Source: Chromera velia
Taxonomy: Eukaryota; Sar; Chromeraceae
Assembly: GCA_018398765.1 (NCBI GenBank)
Contig: JAHBMJ010000129.1
Span: 1-56,955 of the forward strand
Length of the DNA stretch: 56,955 nt
Direction of reading: 5' to 3'
Position numbers and translations under genes: made by a program. The notes under the pieces were generated by a model, which was given only the letters and a program-made list of their open reading frames with translations, ran no database searches and was not told where the DNA came from. Below, piece by piece: positions 1 through 11,720 of this stretch (positions are counted from its first letter, which is position 1; each line of letters opens with the position of its first letter).

Positions 1-1296
1 AGAGGGGTGAGACCACTCGTAAACCCCATCCCCGACGCCGCTCGGAAGCAGGCAGACACCTCCCTCCCTCTGAACAAAAAAGAGACCAAAGCATTCCAAC
101 AGAGCCTGGGTGAACTGTCTTATCTCGCTTCCTTCACACGTCCAGATCTGGCGTATGGAACAAGTCACATGGCTCAGTGGAATGCTGCACCTACCGTGAA
201 TGCATTTGCATGGCTGCAACGTCTCGTCTCTTGGGCCCGTGCTCACTCTCACCGCGGGGTGGCAGTCCCTCGCTCCCCCCGTACACATCCTTTGCATGTT
301 GAATTCCATACTGATGCTTCTTTTGGAACCCCTGCCCACCCCGAACCCCAAATTGGATGGGTGCTGACCATCTGTGGATGCCCTCTTGCATGGAAGTCCA
401 TCAAGCCAAAGAAGGTAGCAAAATCCACAATGGATGCGGAGTTCCTGGCCGCAGAGAATGGAGTCGAATTTTTGTCTTCTCTCCTCCTTTTCTTTGCAAA
501 GCTGTGGCCGACAGTCCATCGCACCCTCTGGTCAGACAGCCATGACCTTGTGTCTCTTGTAGGTCAGCCGAGTGGTTCCGGAGCGAAGGCGACTCAGCCG
601 TCTCTCGCTGCAGAGATCGATGACCTGCGAGAAAGGGAGAAAGTGCACACTTCAATGGTTAATATCCTGTAGCATGCAGTGCATCAGGATGTTCAAGAGA
701 AGTTCATCGCTCTCGAACATATCTCAACTGTACGCAATCTAGCAGACCCCCTGACAAAAGGAAAAAGCACTCACGAGCTGTACCGTTTGTTAGAGCAGAA
801 AGGAAGAGAAGCAAGGCAGGCAGCGACTCGCCCTCCCCCTGACCCTCAGAGAAGACCGATCCTTCTCAACCCAGACCTCCAGAGAGAGGTGTCAGTGTTC
901 TTTGAAAACGTGAATCAGGCTCGAGTCGCTTTCTCACAATTTTTTCCTTATTTCACCCTCATCTGCCCTACCCGGTCTCTTCGTGATGCATCTGTCACTC
1001 CCCTCTCTGCCCTTCACTTTCGTACACTCTCTCTTGCATTGGCTTGTTCTGCTTGCAATCAGTTAGAACATGCCTCTGACACCTGCCTGGATGTCGAGGC
1101 AGAATGCAAGGGAAGAAAGGAACTCTACCTGGAGCATGCGGGACGTACCGGCAGGGGGTGCACGTTCTGTGCTGCGATTAGTTTTTTCAGCAAGGGCCAT
1201 CGAGCTGCAGAACACGAGGTCGATCAGTGGATGCCGCCCACCACACCGGCTCCTGTCACCTCCATTGAGTGCCTGCTGAAGCCTCAAGTCCTATAG
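1..1296 (+). pseudogene. Ty1/copia retrotransposon pol, RNase H end (fragment)
   Basis: The translated frame 7-672 holds the region between reverse transcriptase and RNase H of copia elements: LGELSYLASFTRPDLAYG, then HTDASFG, then the RNase H block around LAWKSIKPKKVAKSTMDAEF. After an in-frame TAG at 670-672 the same frame continues with the family's closing motif (LEHISTVRNLADPLTK), so the two parts are one gene broken by a stop. The 5' part of the element (gag, integrase, most of the RT) lies outside the window. The frame stays open to 1296, about 170 codons past the usual end, as a tail I cannot place. No LTR pair can be tested because the element is cut by the window edge. The copia family is clear. 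That the copy is dead follows from the internal stop. Confidence 0.85.
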
Positions 1297-1589
1297 CGTG
1301 CACCCTTTGAGATCTGTATGAATGCATGAATGCATAGATAACTTTTTCTCTTCTTTTCTTTTCTTTCTTCTTTATTACATTTAATGACTTTTCTCTCTCC
1401 TCATCTTTGCTTGACAACAATGACCAGGCCTGGTAGTACCACAATGAACATAAATGTTCATCTCTTCCTGCTCCACTTTTTTCGATTATGAACACTTGCC
1501 CACTGTTTTCTCTTTTTTCTTCATTTTGTTTACTCAGCATGTCTGCTTGTCCCGAGTCCAACCTTCTCCTCTCCCTGATATGACTCGTA

Positions 1590-1748
1590 AAGTGAAGGAG
1601 GGGAGCCTGAAAAAGCATTTGGGCTTGAGAAGAAAAATCAATGAAGTGAAGGAGGGGTGCCTCCTGAAAGAAAGCATGAGGAAACCAATGGATAGTGACC
1701 CAATCTGGGATACTAAATGAGTAAGACAGTCCGAAAGTGAAGGAGGGG
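1590..1748 (+). repeat. Three copies of a polypurine-tract-like 14-mer
   Basis: The 14-mer AAGTGAAGGAGGGG occurs exactly at 1590-1603, 1644-1657 and 1735-1748. It is followed by AGCCTGA, TGCCTCCTGA and AGGCATGA. Its position downstream of the copia pol and its purine content fit a polypurine tract that has been repeated. I infer that the 3' LTR begins after the last copy, but no second LTR is in the window to confirm this. Confidence 0.5.
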
Positions 1749-4700
1749 AGGCATGATTGAGATAGCCCCCCACTAGAGAAATATACAGGAAAAAGAAAAA
1801 AGGACGACTGCCGAGCATCGAGAGGTGAAGGGTGTAGGACGCCTTATCCTTTACTTTATTAATCCGAGAGCTCGCTCCTCCCTAATTCACCTGCATGTCC
1901 TTTTCTCTCTTCTCGGTCTCTCTCATTTTTTTGTTTTTCCCTCTTTCTTCTTTTCCCACTGTTCATCTCTGTCTATCTCTCTATCTCATGATACATTTCT
2001 TCCAAACCTTATATATCCATGCATTCCTCTTTGTTTGTCTTTGTGTGAAAGAGGGACATTCAGGCTATGGGCGCGCCCAGCACGCAGGTCTGTCTTCTCA
2101 AACACACTGATGGATGAATGAATGAATGAATAAACGAATGAATGAATGTCAATTAATCAATATTCAAAGAAGAAACAAAGCAAAAACGGAAATAAAGAGA
2201 AACTTTCACAGTACGCACTCATGAGAGACGCACCATGAAAAAGAACGAAGTAGAGATTGAGCTCAGGAGGTGCACACCCCGTCACTCGTGAGTCATCAAG
2301 GCCCTTGAATCATCTCTTTCTCTCTTCTCCTCGCCTGCAAGCACCAGCAGAGATAAGTAATGAATGATGAAGGTGGTCGGTCATTTGGCTGGTCAAGAAT
2401 TTTGTTTTTTTTTCTCGGTTTTTTCTTTCCCAGAGTCCAACCTCGATAGCTGACTGCAAACAGTCAAAAACAAGAAACAACTATAAGACCCCCCACCAGA
2501 GTCCATGTCAAAGCACCAGGTGTTCCCCCACCAATCGTGCGAGACTCCACCGCAGCAGCGATTTATCTGACTTTGTCGAGAGTGGACTCGAAGATGGAAA
2601 GCCGAAAAGAAACGGATTCACCATCGGATTCTTTCTGCACTTTGATCTGTTTGGTGCTTGTTTGTTGAGGTTTGTTGTTTTCTTCCTTTTTTGTCTTTCG
2701 AAGAAATTGAGCAGTCCAAAAGAAAGAGCGAGAGAAACCAATTGATTCATAACCTAACTGTCCGATCAACTCCTTTGACACTCACCTTCCTTCGAGGCAC
2801 GTAAGTGGTTGGAAAGAAAGGGAGTCATCCGTGTCCGTAGACATTGCCCGTTGCAAATCGGATGCCAGCCTGCATAGCAATATTGCAGCACAGAAAAGAC
2901 AGTCCTTGAAAGAAGAATTGAAGTCTTTTGCGTGTGTCTCTTTCACTTTTGCTCTTTTTGTTCTTCAATCTTTGCGTCTGGCTCCTCTCTTGTTCCTTCA
3001 TTTCACACCGTTCTCTCTTGAGGTTGACTTGAAGGTTGTGAGTGATCGCTGACTTGACTTCCCTTCACACCCACCACCACCGCTTTCCCTCTTCTTTTTT
3101 ATCAAGTCTGCACTCCCTCCAGATCTGAAAGCAACCAAAAGAAAGAGTCCTTAACTTCGTCTCCCCTTTCGCTTCTATTTGTGTCCTCCTTTTTCCACCT
3201 TGAGTGACCAGACCGACCGTGATTCATAATAACATTGTGCGTCAATGCATGCAAGAAAGAGAAACATACTGACTGCGAAAAGAAAGACCTGCCCATGCAC
3301 CCACACATCAATCCACAATTCACAACTCTCTCTTGTTCCACCCACTTTCCTCCCAAAGGTATCTCAGCATCATGAGCAGAGAAATGGAAACAGACGGACC
3401 TGATCTTTGGTTGATAAGGAAAGAGAGAAGGTGATGGCAAGGTGGCGATTCGGCTTACCGTCTCCTCAACCTCCTTACTTGCCTTCCTATCTCTCCATTC
3501 ATCACCCAAGCTCCTCTTAGCCCTTCCTTTGTTTTTCTTCCGATGCAGGGTAGCTACTGGAAAGTGAAGTTGGCAAGGAATTTGAAGAAGAAATGAGAAG
3601 AGACGGGGTAGGGATAAAAGAGCATGCTTGGTCCTACTCTTCCTCCCTCTTTCACCGCTCTCTTCTTTTCATACTTCCCTCTACCCACAACCAACACATC
3701 CAACACTGCCTCCTATGCTCATCAAAGGGATGACATACTGACACATGCTGTGTGTGAGGGACAAGACTTTTGGGAGAAAATTCAGTCCGTCTACGTGGGT
3801 AGAAAAAGAGAGAGGCACGTGCATGCATGCATGGCAGCCAGAACAAATCGCGCGATATGCGCACGCGAGATGTATACAGATGCTTTGCAGGACTTCATCA
3901 ACGAGCTCCACAAGCAAATTTCCGAGGCCAGGCGATTCCAAAGACTGTGTGGCGGGCCTCAATCCAACAAGCTCGGGATGCATAGATTCCTCGCCCGTAT
4001 GATCCCACCAAAAGTGAATGGAGGGGAATGAAAATATCATGCGCCGCCACCACCTGGGACTTTTAGGCGGAGTGAGCCCGGGAACTTGCAGGGGCGGCGC
4101 CATCTCTGGTATGGACGTCTCTAGGGACCGGGACCGACCGGGACGCAGCGCTACATGTAATGCAGACAGACGGGACCACTCCAATCGGATTCAAGGCTGG
4201 CGCGCGGTGTTTGGCAATCGGATTTCAACCGTCCGAAATTCATTTCCTTCTAGCTCGATGGATCAAATTGAGACTTCCAGCAGTTCAATGGATCACCCTA
4301 AGTTTGACATTCTTTCCTTCTATGTATAAACCTTTAAAAGTTTGTGTCAAGTGTCTGTCTGTCCATCTGTCCATCTGTGTGGAGAGGAAACGTCTCTCTA
4401 CGGTAGGTAATTATCTAGATCACCTCTACCTATAAACAACATTAGATCCCTATTGATTTTGCCCTATAAAAGGTTTTATGACGCGCGCTGTACACGCGAA
4501 AACGACGCAAAAAAAACGTAATTTTATGGCGGCATGCATAACAAAAACCTCAATCATCTAATTTATGGACCAACAGCCCAGCTAGAACCTGTCTCTGCAC
4601 GGTCTTTATGAAGGTGGGCGTCTGATAGCGTCTGACGCCTACGGAAAATCACAGTGATTAAAAAAAATTTGGTCCAGAAGAGAAAACCAGTAGATCGAGA

Positions 4701-4785
4701 ATTTTTTTAAGATTAATAAGTCATATGAGATAGAGTTTATCTCTCAGCATTGTTATCATATGTAAAAGCATAAAGCCTACTGATA
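1749..4785. other. No gene recognised; pyrimidine-rich intergenic DNA
   Basis: The stretch is rich in CT runs, with a GAAT tetranucleotide microsatellite at about 2106-2147. Open frames here are short and low-complexity and resemble no family I know. The region 4440-4785 is AT-rich and is the insertion site of the following retrotransposon. Confidence 0.5.
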
Positions 4786-4790
4786 TATAC

Positions 4791-5286
4791 TGTTAAGCAT
4801 ACGTAGGGCTAGCGTATAGGACTATAACTTCTACTTACGTGTATCTACGCAAAGGCCTGTTCGTCTGGTCATTCATCTTTTAACTCCTTCTAGAGAGATT
4901 TCAGGTTGGCTACTCAGAACAGATACGATCGGTCAGTCAGACTGCATTCGTGTACGCGTTGTACATGTAGTATGGTATTCATCTGTATCAGTCCACTTAA
5001 ATACATGTCACCTCTGTATTTGCTGTGTCCATCTTTCTGACGTCTGTTCTGTCTCTGTATCATTCCGTTTTGTATGAACTCACTTCTGTGATATTTCTTT
5101 TTCCATGTATTCATGCATGCATTGTAAACTGCATGAGCGCTCTGCATATGCGCGCGGTGCTTATTGCCTGACCCCGCCTTGCGCTTTCTTTATCGCTCGG
5201 CGTGCGCGCATGAATTCTTTCTAGTCCCGCCTCGCACTTTCTTTATCGCTCGGCGTGCGCGCATGAATTCTTTCTGGTCCCCAACA
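4791..5286 (-). repeat. 3' LTR of element 1
   Basis: This is the 3' LTR in the minus orientation of the element. It matches 11225-11720 without gaps and differs at about 21 positions, all transitions. The part at 5181-5286 (the start of U3 in element orientation) is a 53-bp unit present twice in tandem, each copy holding CTTTATCGCTCGGCGTGCGC. A duplicated U3 block is often an enhancer-type repeat; that role is inference. Confidence 0.95.
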
Positions 5287-5301
5287 ACCACTCCCCCCCT
5301 T
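5287..5301 (-). promoter_or_regulatory. Polypurine tract of element 1
   Basis: Read on the minus strand this is AAGGGGGGGAGTGGT, directly abutting the 3' LTR start (TGTTGGGG). Position and composition are those of a plus-strand DNA priming site. Confidence 0.8.
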
Positions 5302-5413
5302 AACTCTGCTCGTCCCTGAGCAGAACGCAAAAAGGAAAGAATGGAAACGACCTAAGCATCAGTGTATGCAAATCAGCGCAATCATTACAAGGTTCCGGAA
5401 GCATGAAAATCAT

Positions 5414-8400
5414 TCAACTCAGTCCCATCAAAACCTTTTCTTTCTCTCTTTCGAATTCTTGAACCATCTCAGGCAAGTCAATCTCTTCCTCTGATAACCA
5501 GACAAACGTTCCGTCATCGAACGAGACTCGGTACGTTTCCTTGCCGTCTCGAATTCCACTCGCAGAGATATGGACTGGCGAAGGGCCCTTCCGTCGGGCT
5601 TCCCGCTTCCACCCCTCCACTGCCTGAGCAGGTACTTCTAACTCATCTCCCAGTCCCAACTCATCCAACAAATCCTCCAACTCCGGATCTTCTGCCAATC
5701 GAAAGTCCGATCGAGGAGTGCCTGGTAGAATGATCGCTCCTTCTTTTTCAGACGATCTTCTCGTCTCCGCAGCTGCTCTCTTCTCCTCCTGGTGTCTCTC
5801 TTCCCTCGGCAGTGCAGAGTCTTCCTCTGCCTCACTCTCCTCACTCTTTTCACTCTCTTCCTTCTCTCCATCTTTTGGCTCCCACAATCGCAATCTATCT
5901 GAACTCACCACGTCCCTCTTCTTTCCTCCTAGGGGCCTGATCACGGTCACATGTGGTCTGTTCCTCGGTGTCCCCACGACCATATAGGTTCCTTCTGCTC
6001 TCGCCTCGAAGGCGGGTTGCTTCCCCATCGGATTGGGAGGTCTGCGCAGGAACACACGGTCTCCTAGACGGAATCTTCGCGTCATCGGAGGGGGATTACG
6101 CCTTTCCCTTGCTTGCCTCTCTTTTTCTGCTCTTATGACTGCTCTGTCAATCTTCTGCACACGTTCTTGTCGAATGAATCCATAGTAGTCGTCATAACAG
6201 ACAGGCGGAGACCTCGCTCCCTCAGGCAGTGGTTGCACACGCAACATTGACTGCGGTGTGTGAGCAAACAACAATTCAAAGGCCCGGGAGAGAGACCTGT
6301 CTCGGCATGGGAAGCAGTGCGGTATGCTGTGTTGTACGGCTGGAGATAGAGATCCCAATCCCCTTTCTCTTGATTTAGCTGCTTCCCCACTCCCTCAGCC
6401 CATGAACGATTGAATTGCTCAGGGATGCCGTTCGCCTGTGGATGATACCCTGTTGTAGTGTAGTGACGGACCTTCATGAGGGTAAAGAGCTCCCTCACAA
6501 TCTCGCTAAGGAAGTTCGTCCCCCTGTCCGACACCAAATCCTTGATAAAACCATACCTGCAGATGATCTCCTCGAAAAGAATCTTTGCAACAACCCATAC
6601 GGGGACCTCTGGCAAGGCAAAGGTCTCTGGCCATCGTGTGAGGGCACACGTGATGACAAGGACAAATCGGTTGCCTCTACGGGAGGTAGGCAAAGGACCT
6701 TTCACGTCAATGCCGACCTTCTGGAAGGGTCGAGTGGGGACGGGAACGGTCTGTGGGTTGTGTTGCGGTGCTTGTGCTCTTCTCTCCTAACAGGGACGGC
6801 ACTTGTAGACCCAGCTGCGCACATCCTTACGCAGACCTGGCCACCAGAATTCGGTGAGAAGCCGAGCTGTCAGCTTCTTTGTTGCTGCGTGTCCTGCTAT
6901 GGAGTGATTATGGTGCATCACCAGCACCGTCTCTCTCAAATGGGCAGGGACATACAACTGCTCAGACTTACCTGAAAACCTGTAGAGCAAGCCATCCCTC
7001 AACTCGAACAAAGACTCCTATGCTAGCACCGTCCGTCGGCGCTGAAGATCCTCCGGAAGAGACTCCTTCTGCAGATACTCAAACACATCTTTCACCTCCA
7101 CCTCTGTTGGCTCTGAACGTCGCACCTTCTCTAGGAAAGGAACGATTGCTTATGTGGGTACAGACTCGGCTTTGATTACCTTCACTCCTGTCACTGCTGC
7201 ATCAAATCCTGATCTGAGGGGAGTGCTTCCATCAGAAGGAAGGAAACAGTGCTGACAGAGGGGAGCGCCTGTGTCTGTTAAATGCTCTACCTGTCTGGGG
7301 ATAGGCAGACGGGAAACAGCATCTGCATCGGTGTAGGACTTCCCCTCCTTATGCAAAAAGTGCAATCCATACTCCTGCAATTCGAGAGCCTATTTCTTGA
7401 TTCTTTTATTCGTCAACTTGTTCTCCTGCATTGCTAGATTCGGTTTGTGATCGGTCTGGATCATCTGCAAGAAAACGGAACTGCCAAGCAGGTAGTGTCG
7501 CCACTGCCTGCAGCAAAACACATTTGCCAGAGCCTCTCGCTCTGGAGCTCCATAATTCAGCTCCGCCCCCTGTAACCCCCTGCTTGCATATGTGATCACA
7601 CTCTCCTTCCCGTCCTTGATTTGTACCAAAACACCCCTAATCGAAATGTTGCAAGCATCCGGTTTCACAATAAATGGGGTATGCATGTCAGGGAAGGAAA
7701 GGATAGGTGGCTCAGTGAGACGGTTGCGGAGCTCCCGCAAAGCTTCATCTGCTGCGGCTGTCTAGACAAAGGGAAGGGGCTGCTTGTTCTCATCAAAGGG
7801 ACGCAACAGTTGATTCAGCGGATGGGCAATCCGCGCAAACCCCTCCACAAAAGTTCGGTAGTAGTTGCACAAGTAAACGAATGTGCGAAGGCTCGGACGG
7901 TCGGTCGGGGTTGGCCAGTTCTTTACCTTCTCCGTGTTCTTTTGACTTGGACGGACTCCACGAGCGGATACGGTGTGACCTAGGTACTCCACCTGTGCCT
8001 TTCCAATCTGTGCCTTTTCGAGGCAGAGCTTCAGACCGGCGGCATGAACAAGGGTGAAGACCTTACGGAGGTCCTGCAAGTGCTTGGCGTGACTGCGAGA
8101 GAAGATGATCACATCATCGACGTAGACAAGTGCTATCTCTCGTGGGAGCGATACGAGGACGAGCGTCATTGTTTGTTGGAAAAAGGTGGGTGCGTTGACT
8201 AAACCAAAGGGCATACGAAGAACTTCAAACAGCCCAAACGGAGTGATGAAGGCTGTCTTCTCCCTGTCCTCTTCCTTCAAGGAAAGCTGATGGAAGCCCG
8301 AGGTGTAGTCAAGTGTAGAGAACACTAACGAGCCGGCAAGCTTGTCAAGTATTTCCTGGATGCGTGAGAGTGGAAAGAGATCCCGCTTGGTAGCTGCGTT

Positions 8401-9981
8401 GAGTCGTCGAAAGTCGAGGCAGAATCGGGTCGAGCCGTCAGGTTTCTTGACAAGAACGACCGGAGCTGCCCATGGAGAATGCGAGGGTTGAATGATCCCT
8501 GCACTCTGCATTGCATCCAATTCTTTCTTCACATCCTCTTGCTGGTAATAGGGGATTCGGTCCTGCTGCCATCTGATGGGAACGCTCGTCTCTGTGGGGA
8601 TAGTCACTTCATATGGCTTCCTCCCCACCTTCAATTCTCCCAAATCAAAACGTCCCCGTGACCACAGGTCTCCAAATTCCCCCAACAAACCCACATACTC
8701 CGCCTTCATCTCCTGTGGGACATCTGAGATGACATTCTCCAAATCGATCGGAGGAAGGTCCTTTGAAGACTCCGTAGGCACGTCTGCCTTTGGAGGAGTC
8801 TGCAAGCGAGAAAAGAAAGGGGAGCGAAGCAAGGGATGCGTATCTGCACTCTGTGCATTCAAAAAAGTAGGTAGAACGACTGACCGAGAGTGTGTCGGGG
8901 CCTGCTCCCCGGACCGCACTTCCAGCGGTTTTCTCGAGGACATGCGATCACATCTCTCCAGTTTCTTGGCCGTTTGAGTCGTCTCCATGCTCCACGGTCC
9001 TGCGTCCTATTTTTCTGCTGTCACAGCAGTCACCGCCGCAATGTGAGAGGGCGGCTCTGCAAAGGACAGTGCTGTCTTCGAGCCGACTATGATTTTGGAA
9101 CGGGAAATGTTTGTAACCTCAATGACTACGATGCCTCCCTGCACGGTAGTTAGCTGAGCAGGAACAGCTAGACCAGGATGGCTACGGGGGAAGTTCTTTC
9201 GGATAAGGACTTCCGAACCATCCGGGGCATCGACAGACACTTGAAGGAGGGAGCGGTGCCATCGGGGCACACACGTCCTCTTTGCGGCACACACCTTCGT
9301 CGATTTCAGACCATCATCATACCAGACCTCAAAGGGAGGAAGGTCTCCCATATATAGCTTTTCCCCCCCAAAAAATTCAAAAGAAACATCAGATCGGGAT
9401 CGAAGAAAATCCATCCCAAGAACCACATCGTACTCTGAATTCTCCGTCACCAGTACTGGGTGCTTGAAAATTTTCTCGGGTGCAGACTCATGCGAAAACT
9501 CTGCACACGTCTCTCCCACTACCGGAATTCCATTGTTCCCTAACGCACTCAAACCAACACTCGCCGTCTGCATTTCATGCTCTGCAGATGCGAGAAAAGA
9601 GATGCTGATCATACTGGTCTATGCACCTGAATCCAACAGTGCAGATGCCTTTCGGCCAAAAAGAAACAAACTCACCCAAGGGCGGGCTGCTACCTCAACT
9701 GTGGCTGCAGCATCTGGCATCTTTGGGGAAGGGAGGACAGACGACCTCCCGGCAGCAGCAAACGAATTCGGGTCATCAGCAGCAACGCCACGAGAAGTAG
9801 GGACATCTCGCGACTTCTGCGAAAGCCTGCTAAAATTATGGTCCTCCTCTCGAACAATTGCAGGCACACAGGGAGGAGGCAACTTCTGATCACTCACGGA
9901 GGACAGGCCTGCCTCTAGGCCCGTCCCCCTCTCCCGTTTCCCTGATTCCTGCCCCCACTCCCTCGTAGTGCATCGGGGCAC
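5414..9981 (-). pseudogene. Element 1 pol: protease, RT, RNase H, integrase
   Basis: A single minus frame runs from about 9981 to 6285. Domains in order: retropepsin (LLDSGA at 9622-9639, then [10 protein letters not shown]), reverse transcriptase (about 8650-7900, active site YVDD at 8113-8124), RNase H (7740-7150), integrase zinc-binding region (H...H...C-x2-C near 6790-6930), and integrase core with D, D and E in IDVKGPLP, SDRGTNF and PEQFNR. Stops lie at 9619, 9007, 7762, 7390, 7150, 7018 and 6787. Where relatives are conserved they fall on Trp (for example before TAAADEAL and ALELQEY) or Gln. Near 6284 one base is missing, and the integrase tail continues one frame over to 5414. That tail has acidic Glu/Ser blocks and ends with a short domain (YRVSFDDGTFVWLSEEE) in the place of a chromodomain, but unlike one. 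Confidence 0.9.
9901..9942 (-). promoter_or_regulatory. Putative -1 ribosomal frameshift signal between gag and pol
   Basis: On the minus strand, 9942-9936 reads GGGAAAC and sits in the gag frame as G GGA AAC, a classical X XXY YYZ slippery site. Nine bases later comes a 10-bp stem, GGACGGGCCT (9926-9917) with AGGCCTGTCC (9910-9901), loop AGAGGC. One G-T pair, the rest Watson-Crick. The gag stop TAG overlaps the stem-loop junction. A -1 slip at the heptamer moves ribosomes into the frame that carries the protease. All parts are visible; function is inferred from known retroviral signals. Confidence 0.8.
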
Positions 9982-11111
9982 TGTGTGATTCGATGCTCTT
10001 TTGAACCATATTGCCTACACCCCACATAATTGGGATGCCCCAGCGTATTCCCTCCGGGGACACTTTGGGAAGACGAAGAGGAAGTTGGGTATCCTCGTCC
10101 TCTCCCCCCTCTCCCTCTCCAGTTCCCTCCACATGCCCCTCCATTGTATCCACGTCCAAACGATGCCGCCACCGACTGCTGTAGGGCAGCCGACGCTTCT
10201 TGGGGGTACTGCGCCTGTCTCTGCAGCGAGTCGACATTTGACTGCAGAGAAAAGATTTGGGCACGCAGTTGCTTGACGTCATCGGCAGACTTCGCAGCTG
10301 GGGCCATCTTGGCAGAGGGATTTGGTCCCTTCTTTTGCTCCTGTTGGTGAAAGAACAGCACTCGAGGGATCAGGTTGGCGTACTCTTTATGGGCAGGCTC
10401 TGTGGTGATTTCTATAGAGAGCGAGGGATAGAGGGTCCCAAGGAAGGGGAGCATACGAGCGTTCATCTCGTACCTGGGTTGAGCAACCCTCATTTTAGCT
10501 TCGAAGACCTTGACATGCGCGTCAAAGTCACCTGTGGGGGAGAGCTTAAGTTGAAACAGCTCATACACTGCCTGCTGGCTCTCAGCTTCGGTGGGCATGA
10601 ATCTGTCCAGGAACGCTTGCTCGAACTCTTCGATGGTGGTGTACTGGTGCGCATTTTTGGCCATCCACTCTCGAACTTCCACTCCCTCCGCATGCCTCTC
10701 AAACAGGACTTTACACTCCTCTACGTTCAGATTCCCGTTCCTCACCTTCTTCATGAAGATGGATATCCAAACCACGGGGTCGTCTTCCCCCTTCTTGAAT
10801 GGCTCCATGACTCTCCGGACGTCGAGAGCCTTAAACTTGGTCATGTCCACATTGGGAGGTGCTTAGGCCTGTCGGTGTTGGCCTGCCTGCTGCTGCTGCT
10901 GCTGTTGCTGATGTTGGGGTGCCTGTGGTACCTGTGGTGCCTGCTGCTGCTGGGCTTGTGCAAGTTGCTGGGTCAGTAGCTGCTGGGCCTGCTGGGCTGC
11001 AGCAAGATCTGCATCTCTCTGCTGCAACTGTGCCTGTAAGGCATCGATCTGTACCTGCAGGGCTGCTGGATCTAGAGGTCCGTCCGACATCTGCTGCTTA
11101 GCTTCCTCCAC
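9915..11111 (-). pseudogene. Element 1 gag
   Basis: The frame starts at 11111 with a glutamine-rich coiled-coil segment (residues 1-82). An in-frame TAA at 10863-10865 interrupts it. The frame then continues without shift through a gypsy Gag core (about 10850-10300; WISIFMKKVRNGN, AFLDRFMPTEAESQQAV), a Gln-rich coiled coil, an RG-rich basic stretch, and one zinc knuckle. The knuckle reads C-x2-Y-x4-H-x4-C: the second Cys is Tyr (codon TAT; TGT expected), so metal binding is probably lost by one G-to-A change. The frame ends at TAG 9915-9917 inside the frameshift hairpin. Gag packages the RNA and forms the particle. The TAA most simply derives from CAA (Gln). Confidence 0.85.
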
Positions 11112-11203
11112 GTTTGCTGGAAGCGCCGGGTTGAGGTATCTCCGGCCAGAGCGAGTGGCACCCGAAATGGCTGCAAGCAGACACCAATGAGGCCGTTAGA
11201 AAG

Positions 11204-11221
11204 AAACTGCTCTGCTAACCA
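11204..11221 (-). promoter_or_regulatory. Primer binding site candidate of element 1
   Basis: Three bases after the 5' LTR the minus strand reads TGGTTAGCAGAGCAGTTT. It begins with TGG, the complement of a tRNA CCA end, and resembles initiator-methionine PBS sequences (TGGTAGCAGAGC) with one extra T. The tRNA identity is a guess until the host tRNA set is compared. Confidence 0.55.
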
Positions 11222-11224
11222 GTT

Positions 11225-11720
11225 TGTTGAGCATACGTAGGGCTAGCGTATAGGACTATGACTTCTACTTACGTGTATCTACGCAAAGGTCTGTTCATCT
11301 GGTCGTTCATCTTTCAACTTCTTCTAGAGAGATTTCAGGTTGGCTACTCAGAACAGATACGATCGGTCAGTCAGACTGCATTCGTGTACGCGTTGTGCAT
11401 GTAGTATGGTATTTATCTATATCGGTCCACTTAAATGCATGTCACCTCTGTATTTGCTGTGTCCATCTTTCTGACGTCTGTTCTGTCTCTGTGTCATTCC
11501 GTTTTGTGTGAACTCACTTCTGTGGTATTTTTTTTTCCATGTATTCATGCATGCATTGTAAACTGCATGAGCGCTCTGCATGTGCGCGCGGTGCTTATTG
11601 CCTAACCTCACCTTGCGCTTTCTTTATCGCTCGGCGTGCGCGCATGAATTCTTTCTAGTCCCGCCTCGCGCTTTCTTTATCGCTCGGCGTGCGCGCATGA
11701 ATTCTTTCTGGTCCCCAACA
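11225..11720 (-). repeat. 5' LTR of element 1
   Basis: Partner of 4791-5286, the same 496-bp length, begins TGTTGAGCAT and ends CCCCAACA on the plus strand. It carries the same 53-bp tandem duplication at its right end. Transcription from it would run leftwards, away from TTI1. Confidence 0.95.

Larger units (their letters stand above)
4791..11720 (-). mobile_element. Complete Ty3/gypsy LTR retrotransposon (element 1)
   Basis: Two 496-bp direct repeats that begin TG and end CA bound the element: 4791-5286 and 11225-11720. The five bases just outside are TATAC on both sides (4786-4790 and 11721-11725), a proper target-site duplication, so the ends are certain to the base. Genes run on the minus strand: gag (11111 to 9915), then pol with protease, RT, RNase H, integrase and a C-terminal tail (about 9981 to 5414). 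A primer-binding-like site follows the 5' LTR and a G-rich polypurine tract precedes the 3' LTR. Gag has one stop; pol has seven stops and one frameshift, so this copy cannot make its own proteins. It lies 561 bp upstream of the TTI1 start and points away from it. Confidence 0.95.

Noticed and set aside
4914-5147. Open frame inside the LTR, repeated at 11417-11611
   Set aside because: It lies inside the LTR and is broken differently in the two copies; no protein features.
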